A stretch of DNA of 27,614 nt from Chara braunii. Lineage: Eukaryota > Streptophyta > Charophyceae > Charales > Characeae. How positions within the stretch are numbered: position 1 is the stretch's first letter; each line of letters opens with the position of its first letter. The position numbers were made by a program, and so were the translations under genes. Shown here in pieces: positions 1-8,250 of the stretch. Below the pieces are notes generated by a model, which saw only the letters and a list, made by a program, of their open reading frames with translations, was not told the origin of the DNA and did no database searches. Where the stretch lies: positions 9,002,601 through 9,030,214 of the forward strand of contig BFEA01000003.1 in the NCBI GenBank assembly GCA_003427395.1, given 5' to 3'.

Positions 1-111
1 TGCTTATAAGATTGGCGCTGCGACGCGGGGACGGGGCTTGGGGTTTTGGTCACGTGATAAAATGCTGCGCGTTTTTTTTTCTCTCCTTTTGACCCGCTGC
101 TTCGTGCAGAG

Positions 112-119
112 TGACGTCA
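112..119. promoter_or_regulatory. TGACGTCA palindrome (bZIP/CRE-type site), unit 1
   Basis: A perfect 8-bp palindrome followed by AAC. It is preserved at the same place in the second diverged unit (494-501). This is the classical core bound by plant TGA/bZIP and ATF/CREB-type factors. Retention in both units, while the surrounding bases differ, is what makes it worth marking. Activity is unproven. Confidence 0.4.
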
Positions 120-493
120 ACAGTAAGACAGTCAATACTGGGTGGCTATGCTGGCGTCTCGCCCAGATCACGGCCATATCGTCCCGGGGGAGGTTAGAGC
201 CGAACGGTTATGGAAGCACTTCATCTGAACCAGGAGGTGAAGAGGAACATGATAGGCCGCAGAGGCTTGGCTGATGCCTGCTGACAACATCGCTACAGGG
301 GTCAAGAGAAGAAGCAAGGGGTGGAAGGGGGGGTAAGCGAGAGGGTAGATGGGGGAGAGGGGGGTTAGATAGGAGTGGCACTTCTTCAGGCATTAGGTGA
401 AAGGAATTAGGGATAGGGCATGGGGCTTGGGCTCGTGCGGTGAACTGCAGGGCGCCATACGTTTCTCCTTGCAACCCGTTACTTTGGGCGGGG

Positions 494-501
494 TGACGTC
501 A
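494..501. promoter_or_regulatory. TGACGTCA palindrome (bZIP/CRE-type site), unit 2
   Basis: Counterpart of the site at 112-119, again followed by AAC (TGACGTCAAC), 382 bp downstream in the second repeat unit. The same extended sequence recurs in both LTRs of the gypsy element further right. Confidence 0.4.
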
Positions 502-700
502 ACGGCAAACCAAGGTCAACACCGGGCAGCTACGGTGCCGCCTCGTCCGGACTGTGGTTACATCGCCTTAGGAGAGACTAGGGGGGGGAACGGATATTTA
601 AGGATTTCAGACGATACCAGCGGGGGAATGGAATGTGATAGGTGGTAGAAGGCTGGTCAATGATGTGGAACACGGCAGAGGGCTGGCCAACGACAGGGGA

Positions 701-1359
701 TAGAGTGAGGAGGGGGCAAAAGAAGAAGTGAGGGATAGGAGATAGGGGCAAAGGAGCGAATAGATGGACGTGAGAAGGTATAGATAGTGGGTGAGGCTGG
801 GGGGGCAGTCAAGGATGGAGGTGCCACATGGGTGGAAGAAGGAGCTACGCTGAATCGAAGGGCCTAAAAGTACGGTGATTCGTCGATTGGCCTGGGGATC
901 TAGCCGAACTCGCGGTCTTAAGCGAGGAGGTCCTCGGTAGCGTTCGCGGGGGAGGAGTACGTTAGTGGAGGACAAGTAGTAGCAAATAGAATATGCAAGG
1001 CGAACACGAACAGGGATAGGGAGAGCACGCAACCACAAGTAGGACCAATTAGACGGTGGACTTCGAGGTTTTCGGAGCATCTGTTGGACCTCCGCGGTTT
1101 ATACCCATGTTCCCCGAATTACTTCTAGTGTTTTTAGGTATCTCAAGAAGAGAACGAGGTGAGGGGGAGAAGGAGATGGTGGGATATCACGCGTCCTACT
1201 AGTGAGGGGGCTAGCTGGTAGGATGGAAATAGGGTGTAGCAGCAGCGGAGATGGTGGCTCTGCTGCAGTAAGTCTTGCCGGAGTGGGGTAAAGAGGATTG
1301 ATGGGGGGGGTTTCTGAGTCGTTCTGCTTATTTCTGAAGTTTGTCGTAGTCATTTCCTA
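701..1359. other. Non-coding, purine-rich stretch
   Basis: No recognisable gene. The + strand is strongly G/A-biased (AGGGGG, GAGAAGG runs), which produces artificial Ser/Pro/Leu-rich frames on the - strand (607-1080, 1099-1353). It may be body or 3' UTR of a decayed LINE whose tail lies at 1360-1490, but no protein motif supports that. Confidence 0.4.
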
Positions 1360-1490
1360 AGCAGCTCCAAGTTTTTCTGAGCCAAAGCCGGGTAATGACC
1401 CCGGTATCTCAATTTTCAAAATTCTATGTAAACTTCCATATGGGACGCTGGGTCCGGTTCCCAGCACGTTCACTTAAAAAAGAAAAAAAG
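1360..1490 (+). mobile_element. 3' end remnant of a LINE (hairpin plus A-rich tail)
   Basis: Contains GGGACGCTGG followed by a 6-bp stem, GCTGGG (1447-1452) pairing with CCCAGC (1460-1465) across a 7-nt loop, then an A-rich tail (1476-1489). The same GGGACGCTGG block with a 6-bp stem and 7-nt loop sits in the 3' UTR of LINE-B at 11590-11613, just before its poly(A). Upstream, a GGGTAAT..CCGG block near 1390 resembles one near 11510. This supports a truncated or decayed 3' end of a related LINE. No coding sequence could be assigned to this copy. Confidence 0.5.
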
Positions 1491-1531
1491 AATAGGAACG
1501 GTGAAAGGACGGAATGAACTGAGGCGAGGGA

Positions 1532-2453
1532 GTGAAGGGATGGAAGGGGTTGATCCAAGAGAGAAGGGGCCTCATGCAAATCTTGAGGCGATTGTACTTG
1601 CTACACCGGCCAGTCGGGGGGCCTGGCTTGGTGGAGTATGCAATGCATAACAGGGTGGAAATGGCACGGCCCACGAATGAAATTATGTACCTTGAGAATA
1701 AGTACGTCAGGGCACACACAGTCGCTTGCAAACTGCCGGATGAAGCAGCCAGCTGACCACGGAAGGCTAAGAGGGAGTGGGCACACCACATGGAAGAGGC
1801 ATGGACACTAGGCAGAGGCCCGTGGAGGGGGGAGATAGACACAGAGGGAGCTACAATGGTTACGTATCTAGCGCCAACCTTCAAATTGAGCGACTGGCTG
1901 ATAAATGATAGACAGGTGGAGGAGCTGCACGCCGCCGGAATGCAAGGCCATGTAGTACTCCAGCCATGGACGTCACCGACTGAGATGGCTGCAGAGAGAT
2001 TAGCCAAACGCAAACGGTGGCCGTGGGTAAAGGTATATAAACCTTCCCCTCTGGCAGCCAAAGGGGATGCGGGGACCAGTGGAATTCTTCTTCGGTCCAG
2101 TTGCTGTGGAACAAACAGTTGATGACGAGGAACGCGAATACGTGAGATACGGTATCAACGGCCAGTTAAAATATCCGTTGAAGAACAACGTGGCGGTGGC
2201 CACAGGACCGTACAATTTCGAGGAAGTTCGGGTTATTACAAGTGATACCCCCTTCTGTGAAGTCTGTTTCACGCATGGCCACATTGGATTGCATGGCAGA
2301 TGCTTGACGCGAGCGAAAACTATACATGAGCTGCACGACAGAGAAATCAGAAGCAACATGGACCCAATATTGCAGTCAGATCCGCAAGAGGAGAGGAGGT
2401 CTTGGCTCGAGTTGGAGCTGCAATTGGACGAAGGCCTTTTTGAAGAAATATGA
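1532..2453 (+). pseudogene. LINE-A ORF1 N-terminal part: DUF4283-like domain and CCHC-type knuckle
   Basis: Three frame pieces are collinear: 1532-1756, 1790 to about 2040, and about 2040-2453. The second and third read HVVLQPWTSP, then WPWVKVY and LPLWQPKG across a one-base shift near 2037, matching the plan of plant LINE ORF1 DUF4283 (a Trp-rich core followed by an LP.W motif). Next come VRYGINGQLKYPL and the knuckle CEVCFTHGHIGLHGRC (C-x2-C-x4-H-x6-C), two residues longer than the canonical final spacing. ORF1 proteins of this type bind LINE RNA and act as its chaperone in the RNP. The true start is unclear; a stop near 1754 separates the first piece. The domain assignment is by pattern, not by profile search. 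Confidence 0.6.
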
Positions 2454-3015
2454 GCAACAACACAGGCGCAAAGGGAACCAGCAGGGCCGGCCGGCCCAAG
2501 CTTGCGATGCAGAAGGCCGGCGAGGCGAGGAGGGGGATATAGGCACAATATGTTGTGTGAGGGTACGAACGACGATCCCATGCAAACAGATGAACCATGA
2601 TGGCTATTCACGGAGGATCGGAATATGAAGAGGGCCTAAAACGGGGGGCATGAGTCACACAAAGACTGGTGGGGAGGAGGTAGGGGGTGAAGGGAAGGAT
2701 ATAAAGGAGGAAGCTGCAATGCAAACCAGGACTGAGGGGGGGCGAGAACAATGACCCCCGGATCTGGAAGAAGGGGGGACCAAGCGGGGGGAACACAGTC
2801 AACGGGCGGGTGCGCAGGAGAAGGTAAGTATGCAAAATGGTCAGCGAAGAAGGGATGAGGAGAGGGATCGGCAACAGGGAGTGCAAGGATCCTTGAGTAG
2901 GGAGGGTCAAATTGCAGTGGTGAAAGAGGGAGAGACAAGCAATGGGGTAAAAAGGGGGGTGGATTTGGGGCGCAGCTTGGGGAAGGAGTCAGTCTGAGAG
3001 GAGGATGGAGGGGAA

Positions 3016-3083
<68 letters not shown>

Positions 3084-3257
3084 GGCTCCGGGGATGTTGG
3101 AGAAGACATGATGGAGAAGGGGGAAGAGATCTGAGGGGGAGAAGGGAAAAACAATGAATCTAAGCTGATAATAGAAGAGAAAGAAGGAGAGCGGGGAAGC
3201 AGGGAAACCGAAGAAAAGGGGGATGAAGAGGGACATAAGCTGCACTGCTCTGAGGAG
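2454..3257 (+). other. Polypurine linker region of LINE-A, containing a 65-G run
   Basis: Overwhelmingly G/A on the + strand. No credible protein on either strand: the long - strand frames here (proline, serine and leucine tracts) are translations of the polypurine strand. It lies between the ORF1 knuckle and the acidic ORF1 tail, so it is probably the decayed low-complexity linker of ORF1. Confidence 0.5.
3016..3080 (+). repeat. Homopolymer of 65 consecutive G
   Basis: An uninterrupted G run from 3016 to 3080, flanked by GGAA on the left and CAGGGCTCC on the right, within a polypurine stretch. A run this long could form stacked G-quadruplexes, but it is also what a gap-filled or artefactual extension would look like. 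The true length should be treated as unknown. Confidence 0.9.
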
Positions 3258-4066
3258 ATGGGAGAGAAGGAGGAGGTAGGGGAAGGGGCTGCCAGGGGAA
3301 GGCAGGAGGACCGTTCGGGAGAGTCAGGCACGTCAAGGAGGTCAGACAAACCTACATATAAGATACCAATTGTCGCGGAATGCGTTAACAGGGGGCGCTC
3401 TCCGGATGGTCAAGGGCGCAGATTGAAGCAGGTAACTGCAGGCCCCCCAAAGAGGTCTTCTTTGGCGGAATGCTTTCCAGCCTCGACCTACTCTTCGGTA
3501 ACAGTGGAATCAGCACACAAACAGCGGGTGCAATCGGAAAGTGGACGGGGTCACAGGGGCGTTCACAAAGAGGATGGGAAAGGGAAGGAACTCCCCTGGG
3601 AGGCAAGGGGTTAGGACCACGATATTAGCAAAGGGGGAAAAGGGATGTATCGCCACCACCATCGCCATCATTATTGGCCTCCATCCCCCTCAAGGAGGCA
3701 AGTTTTGGCCTCCCCGTGGAGGCACTGGAGGGTTCGGATGCTGATAACCGAGGGGAGGCGGAATCGACAGAGTCGTCATCTGATTCATCGGACACATCGG
3801 AGTCGTCGGACTCCTTGAACACAGAGATACCGGACAACAGACTGGAGAGCGGTCAGTCAAATCATCAAATTGCAGGGGAACAAGAGCAGGAAACTACGGG
3901 TGGGGAGGGACAACACCACCAATCGCTGACTTCGAAAGGAATGGACTCTGCTCCTGCGCTGCCAGCATCGGAGGAAGACAATCAACAACAGCAAGAGAGT
4001 CAGCAGCAGCAGGGCCCCTTGGACCAGATAGCCAAGTTGGTCCGGCATGAACACGTGGGGGCTTGA
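3258..4066 (+). pseudogene. LINE-A ORF1 low-complexity tail (basic, then acidic Ser/Asp and Gln-rich)
   Basis: Two frames follow each other: 3258-3614 (118 residues, Arg/Gly/Ser-rich and basic) and 3674-4066 (130 residues). The second holds an acidic serine tract (STESSSDSSDTSESSDS) and a glutamine tract (QQQQESQQQQG). No enzymatic motif is visible. The second frame meets TGA at 4064-4066 but stays open afterwards into the next region, so it was probably one long ORF1 tail. It resembles a disordered linker by composition only; I cannot name a family. Confidence 0.35.
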
Positions 4067-4617
4067 CTGAAGGACATCATGCGGGCGGGAGAATGTTATG
4101 TTTGTCCCATTGCCTTCTGGCGAGCAACGGATGAGATTAAGCTCCTTATGGAGGGAGTGCCGGAAGTGCCAGTTTTAGGGTGACAAAGCAGCCGCAAGAG
4201 CAACATGTGTTGAGGGAGATCCGCAAATGGGTGGGCCTGAGGTACAAAGTTATATCGCTGCCCCAAATCTCGGCATCCCGATTTGTAAGACAAATGGTGG
4301 ATGGCAAAGAGTATGTGGTGTATGTCTACTTCACAGAAGTCATTCCCAAAAAGTCAGGTATCCCGAGGCTGGGGGCGAGCGGTATGCTGTGGGTGCGGTT
4401 CGCTGACGCCTTTGGCCCTACGGCCTCATCCCAGGACTATCACATGGTCCATGCTACTTCTTTGACCATTCTTAACAGCGTTCATGCGCGACTGAAAAAA
4501 AAAAAAAAAGCGTTCATGCGCGACTGCCGCCAGAGGAGCATGTGGGAGCTCGACAATTCCGAAAGGGAGAAGGAATACGGGAGCAAGGGGAGTAAATACG
4601 TTAGGTTGTATGAGTGA
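4067..4617 (+). pseudogene. Uncharacterised globular domain between ORF1 linker and ORF2 endonuclease
   Basis: Beyond the TGA at 4064-4066 the same frame reads CYVCPIAFWRATDEI and then GVPEVPVLG. After a one-base shift near 4178 it continues as EIRKWVGLRYKVISLPQIS, YVVYVYFTEVIPKK, MLWVRFADAFGPTAS and HATSLTILNSVHARL. The regular hydrophobic/aromatic pattern suggests a folded domain of about 140 residues, unlike the low-complexity linker before it. It lies just upstream of the endonuclease, so it could be the ORF1 C-terminus or an ORF2 N-terminal extension. A 15-nt A run flanked by a 17-nt repeat (4478-4526) breaks the frame, so the last residues up to 4617 are probably out of register. No family recognised. 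Confidence 0.4.
4478..4526 (+). mobile_element. Tail-only retroposition scar: poly(A) flanked by 17-bp target duplication
   Basis: GCGTTCATGCGCGACTG occurs at 4478-4494 and again at 4510-4526, separated only by 15 A (4495-4509). If the A before each copy is counted, the repeat is 18 bp. A poly(A) between perfect 17-18-bp direct repeats is the signature of target-primed reverse transcription that copied only the tail of an RNA. The 32-nt net addition shifts the surrounding frame. Confidence 0.75.
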
Positions 4618-4780
4618 GGGGGGAGGGAGGAGATTAGCGAGTACTTTAACTTGTCAAGGTGTCGCAGGGTGGCGATGCCTCCCCAGCAACAAAAATAGCA
4701 GGAGTTTCAAGATTGAAAAATGAGGAAGTAGGTTTCGTAGACAAGGGAATGAGGAGGAGAGAGAGGGAAGAGATAGCGGA

Positions 4781-5275
4781 GTGATAGAAAATCGGGTAGA
4801 ATCAGCAATGAGGAATACTACGGGGATTGGAAGGAACTGCAATGGGTTGAAGGTGCTCACGTGGAACGTGAGAGGGCTGGGGGCTAAATCAATCCTGCCC
4901 AAAAGAAGGGAGTTGGCAAGAAAAGTTAGGGTGGAGCAAATAGATGTAGCATGTTTGCAGGAGATGAAGTTAAACGAGGCCAGAACAGCAGAGCCCATGC
5001 TATGGTGGAAGGGGCACCAGGTGTGGGCCCCGGCATAGGGGACGAAGGGGTGGGGTATGCATTCTGGTCTCCCCCCATTTTCGGAGGGAGGTAATAGACT
5101 GGTTCTATGACTCGCGGGACTGGTGGGCATGGGTTGTATTGCAATGGGGGGAGGTAACCTGTGGGGTTGCCGCAGTATACGGGCCGGCAGGGAGAGGAGC
5201 ATGGCGCAGGATGTGGGAACGACTGCAGACTTTGGTCCCGGAAGTAAATAATATAATAATTGTCGGGCACTCCCT
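4781..5275 (+). pseudogene. LINE-A ORF2, N-terminal half of AP-type endonuclease
   Basis: Residues LKVLTWNVRGLGA carry the conserved catalytic Asn motif of the exonuclease-endonuclease-phosphatase fold. CLQEMKL carries the metal-binding Glu motif about 40 residues later. The frame stops at TAG (5036-5038), continues as VGYAFWSPPIFGG, then after a one-base shift near 5091 as WFYDSRDWWAWVVLQW, CGVAAVYGPAGRGAW and NNIIIVG. At that point the family normally has GDFN, but here it reads GHS and homology ends. This enzyme nicks target DNA to prime reverse transcription. The C-terminal half lies 4 kb away on the opposite strand (8835-9240). Confidence 0.7.
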
Positions 5276-5300
5276 CCCCACTGTGCGTTGGCACTGATGT
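5265..5300. other. Strand-switch breakpoint inside LINE-A
   Basis: To the left the + strand encodes the endonuclease as far as IIIVG (about 5270). To the right the - strand encodes the C-terminal end of ORF2 (..LLADLHQCQ). No poly(A), poly(T) or obvious target duplication marks a new insertion here, so a rearrangement or misjoin is more likely than two abutting elements. Confidence 0.55.
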
Positions 5301-6042
5301 AGATCTGCCAACAGGACAATCCTGACGTTTTCTAAGGCACGTTCCTGATATGCCCGTAGCGGCAGGGTTGCACCCTGCCTGCGTCTCTCGTTCCTCAACG
5401 TCCACAAGGCCCATCGCACCACAGCTCTCACAATCTCCTTCGCCATCAATTCCCCAAAGGCCAATTTGTTGACCTTAATCAAGGTTCCCCAGAGGATCTC
5501 TGCATCATCCGTCTCATCAACATTCAGGGGCGCCCCATCTGCAGCTTCCTATGCCCACCATTGCCAAAATGCCCGGACCTCCGGGCACCTCACAAAAAGA
5601 TGAGGGATAGTTTCCACCTGGCCACATCCCGCAGCACATGTCTGGTCCTTATATTGACTTTTTGTGGCTTGCCATTGCGCTGTCGGGATTGCCAGGTGGT
5701 AAATTGGCCGAGTAAACCCGCCTGCTTCTGGTCTGGTAGAGCTTCCATAATGGCACATTGTTCATTCCAGCTCCGCTGCGTCCATCTGTTGACGAACTTG
5801 ACGTAGATGTCCGGGAGCCAGGCCCACTTAGCCCATCGTTCCTTTAGTTCCCCGCAGATGTTTAATGGCTCCAGTAAGGTGTTATATATATTTTTTGTGG
5901 TCACCTCCTGGATCGTCATAGAATTTTTTGTGCATTCTCTGCGGTGGCCATTCCCACTCCCTTGGGTCCCACGGCAGATCCCGCAATCTTGAAGCCACCT
6001 GAAATGGCAAGAATTGCTCTTCTGCATTTTTTTCCCCTTCAC
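5285..6042 (-). pseudogene. LINE-A ORF2 C-terminal part with zf-RVT zinc-binding motif
   Basis: On the - strand the 6042-5590 frame holds ELKERWAKWAWLPDIYVKF and KPQKVNIRTRHVLRDVARW. After a frameshift the next frame (5758-5549) gives CAAGCGQVETIPHLFVRC (C-x3-C-x7-H-x4-C) followed by FWQWWA, the reverse-transcriptase zinc-binding domain that closes plant LINE ORF2. Further on, MAKEIVRAVVRWALWTLRNE (5440-5390 region) matches the helical tail ..WTVLWALWWQR seen in LINE-B. The homology fades near 5285 at the strand-switch point. At least two frameshifts; non-functional. Confidence 0.65.
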
Positions 6043-6720
6043 AAACTGCCACTGTCTCTATCATGGCTCTTGCTAACTTCTTCTCGGCAGGTCTCCCCTG
6101 TGCCCTCACCTCTTGCAGCAGTTCGCCCAGCCCATCATAACCCAGACTCGGACTCACCAACCATTCAGTGACCTGCAGGTTGCCATCCGCTAAGGCATGT
6201 TCCACCCTGTACAGTGTTTCTGGCGCCTTGTTGCCCTTGAGCTTCACCCATTGCCCCACTGTTATATCATCTTGCTTCAGGAGGTCGACCCACTGGGGGG
6301 AAATCGCTTCCCTCAGGTCTCTCACCCGTTGTCTCCTCTTCATCCGCCCTTGCAGGGTGCTCTCCATTTCTTCACTTGTTCGCCAATCCTTCCGCTCCTC
6401 TTCCCATATGTGGCACTTTGTAAATGCCTTGCACAGCCCATTTCCACCCAAAAGCGCCTCGAGGGAAGGGTTCCCCCTCGCCATCGCAGATAAAGCGGTT
6501 ATCAAACAGCGACTTGTTGAAGACCGCATCTGCAGTTTTCGGCAGTCGGCATCTCAGCTGAACCTTCTTCCACAATGCCAACTTTTGGGACCAAACCGTC
6601 TCCCTTCAGAGGTGGCCTATCGCAGAACTACTTATCAGGCATAGGTCCACCAGTTCCCGTGGGATTTGGAGCGCCCATGCCAAATGAGTCTGCTTAATCT
6701 CTTGCCAAGTTGCCCCCCTT
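5882..6720 (-). pseudogene. LINE-A ORF2 connector with possible small beta-barrel domain
   Basis: Main frame 6529-5882, with upstream parts in other frames (6581-6372 and to about 6720). It holds LPKTADAVFNKSLFDNRFICD, then DDITVGQWVKLKG..LYRVEHALADGNLQVTEWL, then LRDLPWDPREWEWPP. The same order occurs in LINE-B: QPLFGNKWITD, SIKEGDWVTHIG..YYTVEQKG, IRALPFDPEEWRW. This region lies between the RT and zf-RVT parts. The I-x-x-G-x-W-V start and following alternating hydrophobics resemble an SH3/tudor-type barrel, as in integrase C-termini; that is inference from pattern only. Confidence 0.5.
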
Positions 6721-7233
6721 GTGCGCAGCAGAGCCCAAATCACTTGCCAATTTTGTAGTGCGATAATTTGCAGTCACGGGTCCAGCAATCCAAGGCCCCT
6801 GAAGCATCTTGGTCGAATGAGTTTATTGAACTTTATTCCATGCCACCCTACATATGGAGTTGCTGGCCTTCGCATTGTTGGACCACAGGTGTGCATGGAC
6901 AGCCTTCCTGATATAGCGAAACGCTCGTCTGCACGGCATGTGCACTGTGCCTGCATACCAAAGTGTGGCCAAGACCGAGTTCTTGATGACTATGGCCTTA
7001 CCGAAGACCCCCATGCCTCCTCTCGCACTCCACGTCGTCAGTCGAGCTACCGCCGCTGTGGCTCGTATTGCCATCTGCTTAACACCCCCATAACTTGGCG
7101 TAAGATTGGCTCGTAAAAAAAAGCCATTCTTTCTCCTGTTCTCACAGTGGGGATATCCCATCCCTCCGGGGGGTCCTTGTTAAGTGGAAGAATGGCCTTT
7201 GATTTATGCCAATTAACTCATGCCCCCGAGTGC
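6640..7233 (-). pseudogene. LINE-A ORF2, region downstream of RT core (thumb/connector)
   Basis: The 7161-6823 frame reads ATAAVARLTTWSARGGMGVFGKAIVIKNSVLATLWYAGTVHMPCRRAFRYIRKAVHAHLW, typical in layout of the post-RT part of plant LINEs (a GKA..IKN..L..LWY block, then an ..R..I...LW block). Beyond a frameshift, RGATWQEIKQTHLAWALQIP appears near 6720-6650. The junction with the RT core at 7234 carries an in-frame TGA just after LLCRHSGA, followed by VNWHKSKAI, the family's K-S-K block. Confidence 0.6.
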
Positions 7234-7431
7234 CTGCAGAGGAGTGCCAAGTCTCCTTTGAGGATCCCCAACTGTTGAGCGGTCAGGAGGATCACAGCAC
7301 CGGTATCATCCACAAAAGCCGTAGTCTGCAGTCCCACTGCTGGTCCCGCCTTAAGGCTGACTAGGCGGTCGTCAGCTCTCAAGATTTCATGCATTGATTC
7401 AATGTAAATAACATAGAGGGCTATGCTCCCC
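7234..7431. repeat. 198-bp direct duplication, copy 1 (flanks adapter)
   Basis: Appears identical by eye to 7470-7667, beginning CTGCAGAGGAGTGCC and ending ATGCTCCCC. The two copies are separated only by the 38-bp adapter. They encode the same RT segment twice, so one copy is almost certainly an assembly artefact. Confidence 0.9.
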
Positions 7432-7469
7432 CTGTCTCTTATACACATCTAGATGTGTATAAGAGACAG
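7432..7469. other. Nextera (Tn5 mosaic end) mate-pair junction adapter - contaminant
   Basis: CTGTCTCTTATACACATCT (the 19-bp Tn5 mosaic end) is followed directly by its exact reverse complement, giving the 38-bp circularisation adapter of Nextera mate-pair libraries. It is library-construction sequence, not genome. It gives rise to false peptides (MCIRDR and LLYTS) at the ends of frames that cross it. Confidence 0.97.
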
Positions 7470-7667
7470 CTGCAGAGGAGTGCCAAGTCTCCTTTGAGGA
7501 TCCCCAACTGTTGAGCGGTCAGGAGGATCACAGCACCGGTATCATCCACAAAAGCCGTAGTCTGCAGTCCCACTGCTGGTCCCGCCTTAAGGCTGACTAG
7601 GCGGTCGTCAGCTCTCAAGATTTCATGCATTGATTCAATGTAAATAACATAGAGGGCTATGCTCCCC
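7470..7667. repeat. 198-bp direct duplication, copy 2 (flanks adapter)
   Basis: Second copy of 7234-7431, contiguous on the right with the rest of the RT. The true genome probably has a single copy. Confidence 0.9.
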
Positions 7668-7735
7668 AGAATGGAAATGGAGCCAGGGCCATAAGGACCT
7701 GTTTTATTTATTAAAAACAAAATAACATAGAGGGC
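7642..7735 (-). repeat. Short insertion in RT flanked by 16-bp direct repeats
   Basis: AAATAACATAGAGGGC occurs at 7642-7657 and 7720-7735. The 62 bp between them plus one repeat copy add 78 bp in frame. In the RT this doubles the LYVI segment and inserts residues foreign to the family. On the + strand the insert ends in an AT-rich stretch (TTTATTTATTAAAAAC), so it may be a very short retroposed fragment with its target duplication. Confidence 0.6.
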
Positions 7736-8250
7736 CGGGAATAGTAGGCACCCCTGCCTCACTGAGCGGGTAACTTTCAGGTTGTCTGACCTCACTGAGC
7801 GGGTAACCTGTATTACCGTAATTGCTCCTGTAAGCAGGTTCCACACCCAACTGCAAAAGATGCCCCCTATTCCTCGCCGCGCCATTCCCTGCAGCAGAAA
7901 TTCCCAGCGGACCTGATCATAGGCCTTCTCGAGGTCGATAGATAAAAAGGCCATTCCTTGACCTGTGCACTGTTCCTCCTCCAGTATCTGCTGAGCCAGC
8001 AGTGCGTTCGATAATATCTGGCGGCCTGTCACAAAACCCGTTTGAGTTTGATCGATGATGCGCGGTAGCACTTCTCTCAGGCAGGATGCCAGTATCTTGG
8101 CCAATATTTTATTTAACGCATTTAAGATCGATACCGGTCGCCAGTTGCTCACATTCTCCTTTGCCCCTTTCATGTACAGCAAGACTGCATATGCGTCCGC
8201 AAGGCCCTGTGGAAGGGGGCCATACCGGAGTGCCTCATTGTAAGCTGCTG

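Larger units (their letters stand above)
20..700 (+). repeat. Two diverged tandem units (~382 bp period), LINE 5' UTR-like
   Basis: Two units lie head to tail, about 20-300 and 405-690. They align by eye through several anchors: a GGGGCTTGGG block, a TCTCCTT..ACCCG block, the palindrome TGACGTCA at 112-119 and 494-501, and a GGAA..TGATAGG block near 246 and 631. The spacing of the palindromes gives the 382-bp period. No convincing protein is encoded; the short frames here look like chance. Tandem monomers of this kind are known in promoter-bearing 5' UTRs of some LINEs, and a LINE-like 3' tail follows at 1360-1490, but the link is inference. Confidence 0.55.

Noticed and set aside
2636-3349. 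237-residue - strand frame with long proline tract
   Set aside because: It is the translation of the polypurine/poly-G strand; composition explains it and no motif is present.
7218-7448. Protein starting MCIRDR and another ending LLYTSRCV
   Set aside because: Both terminal peptides are encoded by the sequencing adapter.
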